Part shown: positions 57,063 through 64,000 of the stretch, piece after piece
Layout: each line of letters opens with the position of its first letter
Numbering within the stretch: the stretch's first letter is position 1
Program-made: the position numbers and the translations under genes
Origin: Collybiopsis luxurians FD-317 M1
Taxonomy: Eukaryota > Basidiomycota > Agaricomycetes > Agaricales > Omphalotaceae
Length of the DNA: 64,000 bases
Assembly: GCA_000827265.1 (NCBI GenBank)
Contig: KN834759.1
Span: forward strand, 1,024,089 to 1,088,088
Reading direction: 5' to 3'
Notes under the pieces: generated by a model
Seen by the model: only the letters and a program-made list of their open reading frames with translations
The model's database searches: none
What the model was told of the DNA's origin: nothing

Positions 57063-59941
57063 CTACAGCTTTAATCCCAAATCCTCAGCTATTATCACGG
57101 CGGCTTTTTCACCAATAGTGAGGGCGGTACTGTATGTGTTTGCCCCAACGTTTCCAGGAGAAATCGAAATCTATAAAGACAACCATCAGGCTCTACCAAC
57201 TGTAGTTGCGCAAGACCGCTACTCACATCTAATGTGGTGAGGAAATGAATTCGAGATTGTCAGTGCAAGGTCCTTGTAAAGTCAGAACGAACATGATTAC
57301 CAGCAACTTTGAGGTCGGTAACACCGTACACATTCAACCTCGAATCGACGACTAACGGGGATCGTGAGTACGAGTACTAGCACATCTGCAATTGGAAACC
57401 TGACCTCCTCCCTTTTCACGGGGCTTCATTGAGCATGTTCCTAGCTATTAAATATGCATATATTATCAGACGTGAACATGCAGACTTCCGAGCGTATATC
57501 ACATACAGAATGCCAAGCAGTCTGCACTGATGACGAAGGATTACACCTTAAGGCCAAGTGATCGGAAGACTTTGAGCCAACGTACCGAAGTTACGATTGA
57601 AGAGATCGATAGCTTTATTGTCCTCCTCCGTGTACACAATATCCGCTGAATCAAGAGCAACGGGCGCCGGCTGATCGTCTTTGGCGAAGGCGTGACTGTT
57701 AGAAGCGAACTTTGGATGACCAGGGAGATAATCCCCACGGTAGCTTGACATTCGACGCGCAATCTCTCGAGCCTTCTTGTATCCCCATCGGAGCGTGACC
57801 AGATCAGCAGGCCTGAATGGATAAGAGCGTATAAATTTATGTGATTTACCGGACTTATAGGATATGCTCATCACTTACTCGGTCAAGAATGAGGGATCAA
57901 AATCATGGGGAGCATTAGCATCATCCGCCGAGGTGATATGGACATATCCACTGGACACTGGATATTCCTAACATAGTGTTCGAGGTCAAAGTGCTCAATA
58001 GAGTGAAGATGTAGGTAAGACGTACGGTAAAGTACCCGACGCTATAATATTTGCGTGCAGGGGCTGTTGAAGGGTCGCCCAAGAAGCTAATGAAGCAGGC
58101 GGACGTGGTTATGAGTAAAAATTGCAACGCATAATCAAGTGAAAGAACGGAACCATGAAGTAGCTCCTACCCAAATTACAGGCTTGTCTTGGGCGTTCTT
58201 GAAGTAAGTGTCCCAGCGGTGCTTGAAGTCCGGTCCCAACTCTTCTTGGAGCTCCTTCTCAGTCGGCCGCATCTTGATCCCAGAGTCAAGTCCACTATTC
58301 ACATTGAGCAATGACTAACAATGGGGCAGAAATGTTTGTTTACTTATGTGCGATGAGACCCTTTCCTTGTTTCCATTGGTTGATCCACTCTATCAGTCCT
58401 CAGTTTGAGCTTCATATCGAAGGTCACAGTCGCTTTACTCACTGGCTTCCTCCTCTTTCTCTCCACGAAACAGCGCATCGAGTGTCTCTGCATCCTCCGA
58501 AGCTTGGTATGGGACAAAGCAGACGTTATGATCTAGAGCAAGTGAGAACGGGCGTCAGGCAGATTGTTTGATTGGTGTTGAGCACTTACCCTGATAATTC
58601 TCTCCGACACCAGGAAGATCGACCTTGACCGGAACCCCGACCTCATTGAGGACCTTTGCAGAGCCAATCCCTGACCTACAGTCTTGCTCTTTAGCATATG
58701 CCTTAACAGAGACGAATGTCATACCTTTCCAGGATGGTAGGCGAGCCGAAAGCACCTGCTGCAATCACTACCAGCTTGGAAGCAAATACCTTCTGCGGGG
58801 TTTGATCCGCGTTCGGACGGAGAACTGTATCTTCTACATATTCGAGACCGACAGCTTTTGATCCTCTAGCATTGCAAGTCAGTACTGGATGGATCGGGGA
58901 TAGGGTAATACTTACTCAAATAAGACACGCTTGACACGCTTGCCAGTCATGATTACCAAGTTTTTGTTGTGAGCTTGATTGTAAATGAAATGGTGAGGAA
59001 CATCAGATCTCCGCCCGGTTTCCTTGTCTATCCATCTGAAAACACGACGTGAGTGATATCTTTCAAAATGGAATGGAACAGTATACTTTTGCCATAACTA
59101 TCAGATTAATGCATCAGTCTGTGGATCGAAGACAAGATAAACTTGAGACTCACACCGTATCCATTACACTGATACAGACCGTTGATATCGTGTATCGGTC
59201 CACGATCCTTGTCGATTGCCAATGCAACATCTAGAAACTGCTGTCCAACGTTGGTAATTAAACCACCCAGCGAGACCTTCAGTGGTCCGGAATACCCGTG
59301 CGTAGGCTGGTCTGGCTCAACCTGATATGTCTCCGTCTGAAAGATGATCATTAGTTAAAGGATTGAAGGATAATGACAAGCAGCACACCTTCTTGAGCAA
59401 CGGAAGCAAGTCCTTTGATCCCCATCCGGCGTTTTTGTGGACATTCATCCAGTCGTCGTAGTCAGATGCAGCCGCTCGGGTATACATTGTGACTGAGAGA
59501 AAACATTAATCAGAGAGCACCTTGAAGTATTGCTTGTGGCTCACAATTGACAGAACTGCCCCCCCCCAGACAGCGGCCAGATGGTGTCACAAGAGCCCGT
59601 CCTCCCAGCTTGTCGGAGACCTTTCCAACATTGAAGGTCACTGTCCTGCTCGTAGGCGCAAGATGATTAAAGTAACGTGCAGGTTGCACATGCGCATCAA
59701 GGTCCTTGGTGTGTTCTCCCGCTTCAAGAATCTGTTGTTCGTCAATCACTTAGTATGTTTGCATTCCAAGAGATTGAGTTAACACATACCAGAATTCGAA
59801 GTGCTGGGTTCGCAGCGGCAAGTCGTCCTGCGATCAAGCATGCAGCGGCTCCCCCTAGACATCACTTGAACTTGACTGAAAGAGTATACAGTGGTGAAAC
59901 TTGCCTCCTCCAAATACAAGGTCATAAGTTTCGGTGGCCAT
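57063..59941 (-). CDS. Alcohol (methanol) oxidase, GMC oxidoreductase family
   Basis: About 670 residues; ATG at 59939-59941, TAG at 57063-57065, over 15 exons. It begins MATETYDLVFGGGGAAACLIAG (FAD Rossmann motif; a GC..AG intron splits it, donor at 59904). LGGGSSVN and YTRAAASDYDDW follow, then KKTETYQ, WIDKETGRRSDV, GAFGSPTILERSGIG and LPGVGENYQDH. Further on are SGIKMRPTEKELQEELGP, EYPVSSGYVHITS and DFDPSF, then the active-site TAWHS...GTCSMKPREKGG and NVGANTYSTALTIGEKAA. The length and the block after LPGVG match fungal methanol-type alcohol oxidases rather than aryl-alcohol oxidases. It oxidises short alcohols to aldehydes and makes H2O2. There is no signal peptide. The C-terminus LKL is only a weak peroxisomal signal. 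No stops or frameshifts. Confidence 0.9.
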
Positions 59942-59993
59942 TCAACGAAAAACTGAGAGGAAAATTATAGCGGCAAGTGTGCGATATCGAAGA

Positions 59994-60002
59994 CATATAT
60001 AG
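59994..60002 (-). promoter_or_regulatory. TATA box of the alcohol oxidase gene
   Basis: Reads CTATATATG on the minus strand, about 53-61 bp upstream of the ATG at 59941. Confidence 0.45.
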
Positions 60003-60895
60003 TAAAGCAAGTTCGGCAGGTTTTGGAACTTTCCTTCCTTCCGTGTGATCCTTGACGTGAATTCCCTTGAAGTGAAGTCAGAAGATGACAGTGATGTGAG
60101 TGAGGACGACCGGCATATGCCCTAGTCCTCTATTCAAAATCAAGAGCACGAGTTCGAATCGAGAATCAGATCCAATATCAGCGTCTCCAACCATCGGGAA
60201 TATATGTGTAAGTACTTACATCTGCTACATTGAAACTGAATAGACTAATAGGCGACGCAATGATTCCACCTGAAGAGACTCTCTCGTAAGATAGATACCC
60301 GTAAGATTGATATGTCAAGGTCGTTTTCTGAGAACTGGCAACAGATTGATCAACCTGGGCTGAAATCCAGATGATACTTGCTCTCTGAGTCGAACTTGAA
60401 ATTTCCGACTCTTCTGTAGGTAGAATCCAACTGAGCGCTATAAGTACTCACACCCGTAGGCGTACTTTGAGCTTCTAGCAGTCCGCCTTATGTAAGGATG
60501 AGGCTGGATGAGGCTGGATGAGCTTGTTACGAGAATGACCTCATCGACGGAGCTGCCTTGACATCGTGGATGAAGTTGCATTGAGTTAGTGACTACCGCC
60601 GATCGATGTTTTGTATAAACCTTGAAAATCACATAGGCCGGTAACCTGTCTATGAATTGACAGGCTCCAATTACCAGCCCAGGAATCACGAGTGTTTTAT
60701 GAAAGCGTCTAAAATAAACATATCTCTGAATTCTTCAGCCTAAGCATGTAACAGCAATACCATACGGATATAGAGAACCTTACCTTACCTTACCAGATCT
60801 CGAGACATATAAGCCGGCTGCGCCAGACACTTAGCAACGTCTGTGAATCGCCCCAGACATCTCAAATCCCTTTTCGTTTCACGGAAGAAAGTTTC
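60003..60895. other. Divergent intergenic region, alcohol oxidase / DUF6534 gene
   Basis: About 890 bp between two diverging starts. It includes a short GATGAGGCTG tandem duplication near 60500-60520 and a CCTTA run near 60778-60792. The minus open frame 60438-60689 has no motif. Confidence 0.4.
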
Positions 60896-62724
60896 ATGGC
60901 TCTCGGACCAGCTGAACTTGCGTATGTATGTCTTTCAAGACCATATGCCTTCGCTCACTGATAGGGCAGTCACGGGCCTATGCTCGTCGGCACATTTCTC
61001 TCCCTGATGTTGTATGGAATATCGATTACACAGGTGTAAGTGAATCTTTCCGCTCAAGAAATTGCCCAATGACCCTTGAACCTGATACAGGTATATATAC
61101 TTGACCTCGTACGCAAAAAAGTGAGTTTTGTTCAGGTTAGCGTCGTCAAAGATTTAACAAGAAGCGGGGGTGCAGGGATCGGAGGTTCATTATGGCTTAT
61201 GTATGTCTTGCCGCTGATCCTTGATTCTCCTGATCACGCAGCTGACTCTAGGATCTTCTTGGTCACAGGTACTGCTGATCTTTGCGGCGGATACGGGACA
61301 TAGTATCTTCCTCATGGGCTACTTATACACGTCCTTAATCAAACACTTTGGTGAGTTCCACGCCTAACGTAGACTTGGACAGAAGCTAAAGACATTACGA
61401 AATCTAGATGATCCGGAATACATTTCGCACTCGACCTGGGTATTTGCAGCAGGTACAGGAATGCGATACTTCTTATCAGTGAATATCATTAAATCTTTGT
61501 CCTAGAGCCGGCGCTTGCCGTAAGCACGGAGTTCATTGCTTCGAATTGGTCAAGTATGACAGGACATTATAGGGCATTCTTTGTGGCCTAGTACAAGCAT
61601 TTTACGCCTGGAGAGTAAATGTTCTCGTTGGGAAATGGTATATATACTTGACCATTCTATTCTGTTCCGTTGCTTCAATCCGTATGTATACGGGATTCCA
61701 CGTCGTCGAATAATTGACTGATCATCTTGCAGTAATGGGGATCGCAACTGGAATTGCGTGCCAGTGGGTCGTCTTATTCTCCAACTTTCAGAAGTTTGAA
61801 GTGGTCGTCATTGTCTGTGCGTCCTTGCGTTGACACGCCCAGAATCAAACATTCACATTGCAGCTCCAGGGCTAGTATCTGCGTCTGTTGCGGACTGTCT
61901 CATCACCGGATCCTTGGTCAACCATCTGGTGAACTTTTTCTCATGTAAATAAAGAGCCCTAGCTCACTCTGCTACTTACAGCGACACCATAGAACTGGAT
62001 TCCAGAAGACAGATACTCATATTGACAGAATTATTCGATGTGAGTCTACACTTCCGCCTTCAGTCAGAGCACTCATGATCAGCCTACAGTAACTGTGCAG
62101 ACAGGTAAGCCTCTCTGTTTGATATCGCTCCACTGAGCACTCTGATGCAAGGTAACTGACATGACATGATGCAGGGATGATCACTGCTATCTGGGCGTGA
62201 GTTACTTTCAGTATCATTTTTGTTAATTTGTGTAACCCGTGGAAACAGCGTAGCAGATCTTCTTGTTTATCTTCTGAATCCCACTGGCATGTGTGTCATC
62301 AATCTACCTACTCGTACTGAACGGTTCTTGACACGACAATCATGTCACAGGCATCTTGTACTTAACTGCCCTCTGGGAAAGTTGTACGCTAACTCCTTAC
62401 TCTCGTCACTCAATTCGAGAGGAGGCTGGAAGTTCATGGAGAGTCAGGCTCCTACAAACGATCGATCGGGGGAGTACACCGAACATGGGACTCGCAACCG
62501 ACAGGTATGCCACAACTCGTGTAGAAGTTATACCTTGATCTCACATATTTCAAACGAAGGTTGAGGTCAACTTGAGCACCAGTCGGCCCCAGGTTAGTAC
62601 TCTGTAGTCTGTAGCAACACGTTCCAGCAAACTAATGGAATCTGTGGCATAGGTCTTCATCGAAGTGGAATCCCACGAAATGACTGATCCCTCGAGCCAG
62701 AAAACAAACATGTTCGGTCCGTAG
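60896..62724 (+). CDS. DUF6534-type seven-helix membrane protein
   Basis: ATG at 60896 and TAG at 62722-62724, about 330 residues in roughly a dozen small exons that all join in frame. Landmarks: MALGPAELAHGPMLVGTFLS then LMLYGISITQVYIYLTSY; ADTGHSIFLMGYLYTSLIKHF; GILCGLVQAFYAWRVNVLVG; IATGIACQWVVLFSNFQKF; SVADCLITGSLVNHL; TDTHIDRIIR then TVQTGMITAIWAVADLLVYL. The family signature NCPLGKLYANSLLSSLNSRGGW follows, and a hydrophilic tail ends NMFGP. These match the DUF6534 family expanded in Agaricomycetes: several membrane helices, N-terminus probably outside, function unknown. The gene looks intact and expressed-type, with clean GT..AG introns. Confidence 0.88.
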
Positions 62725-63430
62725 GCTGCTCATCAGCATCTATCTATGTCCCTGCAGGTTTGTTGCATGCAGAAGTTATTCGTGATTATAAGTTTTTCCC
62801 AAAGGCGACACCTGATATTGATCCCCATTCCTCGATTTAGTAATGTTTGAAGTAAGGAAAGGAATCTACGAGTCGTACGCCGCAAAAAGTTGACATTCGC
62901 TCCATGGGACTGAGTAACTGTGAATATATGCGTCGAACACCGCGGGAATTCCGAGCGCTTGTTCTGACAATGTTCTCGTATACAAGGGGGATTCGGCACT
63001 GAAGCGGCAGACCAGACCTGTCGAAGTCGGGCTCTTCAAATTTCCGCGTATAATCAAACTTTGAATTAATTCTTTCAGATAAAACAGAACCGCACGGGTG
63101 CAGTATCCGTACTGAACTTCCCGTGTATCCTGATCGACTGTGAAAAGCTTATGATGAGATTTCAACCTACCCGCTCCTAGTTTTATTCCACTTCAACCAC
63201 AATTATCTCAATGGGGGCATCGACTTGATGACCCGCGGACGAACAATATGCCGCCTGTGGTTAAATAAGTATGTGGGAGCGGCAAGCTACGAAAAGCGCA
63301 TCCTTTGCGGCCAAATCTTTTTTCCTTCTTCTTTTTTTTGTGGGAACGATAACAAAGTTATCTTTTTCTGGCCGCTTTGTATTAACGGGCGAGTTCAAGC
63401 CACCTGAGGGAATGCATTACTGCACTCTGT
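62725..63430. other. Intergenic region downstream of the DUF6534 gene
   Basis: About 700 bp of host-like composition. A 99-codon open frame at 62866-63165 (-) has no recognisable motif and is not called. A T-rich run lies at 63318-63340. Confidence 0.4.
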
Positions 63431-64000
63431 CCAGTTGAGACAGGCGAGTGAGGCTCAAACTTTCAGGAATCATCTGAAAACCAAACCCTTAGAGAAAAAG
63501 AAATTGAGCATAATTGAGCATAGACATACATATCATAGCTAAGCAGCACTTTGAGCAGTGTGATGGCATTAAGTGGTACTCAGGAAGAATCAATTAGGGC
63601 TGCTATATCTCATTGCAGAACTTATTATACTGTCTTGCCAAGTTTTGTATTGTTGGATCTTTGGATTTAAGTGAGTCCTCAATATGGGTACTCGATTTGG
63701 GTTCTAGAACAAAAGGTTTCGGAATGCAGTTCAGGAAATCAAATGAAATCATACATTACTGTTATACTGTTGATGTCTCATTGTACACTTGACACATTCT
63801 CATTCAAACTTTCAAGCCCTCAACCTTTCCCAACATCTCAACTTCAAGGCTTGAGCCTCCATATGCTTTTGAACATACACACTATTTACAAGTGCATGGA
63901 ATGGAATGCCGAGTTTTTTGCTCTGACAATTTTGTGCCTGATCCAAGATGGGCAATTTTGAATTGCACTAATTTCCACAATTTCTGGTTAGTTTTCATTA
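63431..64000. other. Start of a second CpG-poor, repeat-like stretch
   Basis: After about 63430 CG dinucleotides become rare again and A/T rises, as in the large transposon block. The plus open frame 63671-63961 has no domain. Probably the edge of another decayed element that continues outside. Confidence 0.45.

Noticed and set aside
62866..63165. 99-codon minus-strand ORF
   Set aside because: No signal peptide, motif or flanking exon; base composition does not separate it from intergenic DNA.

Overview
The window looks like nuclear DNA of a filamentous basidiomycete, most likely an Agaricomycete. Genes are dense and on both strands. They are cut by many introns of about 50-70 nt with GT..AG (sometimes GC..AG) ends. 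The protein families fit mushroom-forming or wood/litter-decay fungi: a GH35 beta-galactosidase, a methanol-oxidase-type GMC oxidoreductase, a DUF6534-type membrane protein and a Dal5-like transporter. No rRNA, tRNA or CRISPR was recognised. All gene models were assembled by eye from frame continuity, splice signals and family motifs.

Left gene-rich arm (1-24.3 kb): the tail of an unknown gene; a secreted ADP-ribosyltransferase-like protein with a Thr/Pro-rich linker (1343-2738, -); a small orphan gene (4111-4550, -); an AIF/FSP1-like FAD oxidoreductase (4841-6528, -); a secreted GH35 beta-galactosidase (6779-11015, -). Next comes a short-chain dehydrogenase (SDR) family patch with two intact genes (11471-12749, - and 14992-16219, +), one decayed copy (about 13050-14190) and a 3' fragment (18676-18904). 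A glycosylated single-pass membrane protein (17103-18520), an MFS transporter (19397-21531, -) and an SR/Tra2-like RRM protein (22039-23315, +) complete the arm.

Transposon block (about 24.35-56.3 kb): base composition changes abruptly, CpG is almost absent and intact host genes stop. From left to right it holds: a Helitron-type PIF1 helicase relic (24511-26563, -) in which a 16-bp piece of its own coding sequence has become a minisatellite with a 437-base assembly gap; a 29.8-kb MITE-like hairpin; a 68-bp tandem repeat; and a DNA-transposon gene with a DDE-like segment and a 3'-5' exonuclease-like segment (about 37.15-56.26 kb, -). That gene was split twice: by a 335-bp LTR-like insertion (38101-38435) and by a complete 13.7-kb Ty3/gypsy chromovirus (38831-52542). 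The chromovirus has identical-length 698-bp LTRs and a perfect 5-bp target duplication.

The chromovirus is the most unusual object here. Its gag-pol reads as one reading frame of about 2,900 codons that starts 28 bp inside the 5' LTR and has about 1,100 residues before the capsid-like region. Between pol and the 3' LTR lie two intron-containing antisense genes for coiled-coil proteins, each with its own TATA-like box. Nearly all damage in this element is CpG deamination: CGA-to-TGA stops, and LTR differences that are almost all TG versus CA.

Right gene-rich arm (56.4-63.4 kb): an aldehyde dehydrogenase relic at the transposon border, an alcohol (methanol) oxidase (57063-59941, -) with a predicted 2-nt microexon, and an intact DUF6534-type membrane protein (60896-62724, +). 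A second CpG-poor stretch begins near 63.43 kb and leaves the window.
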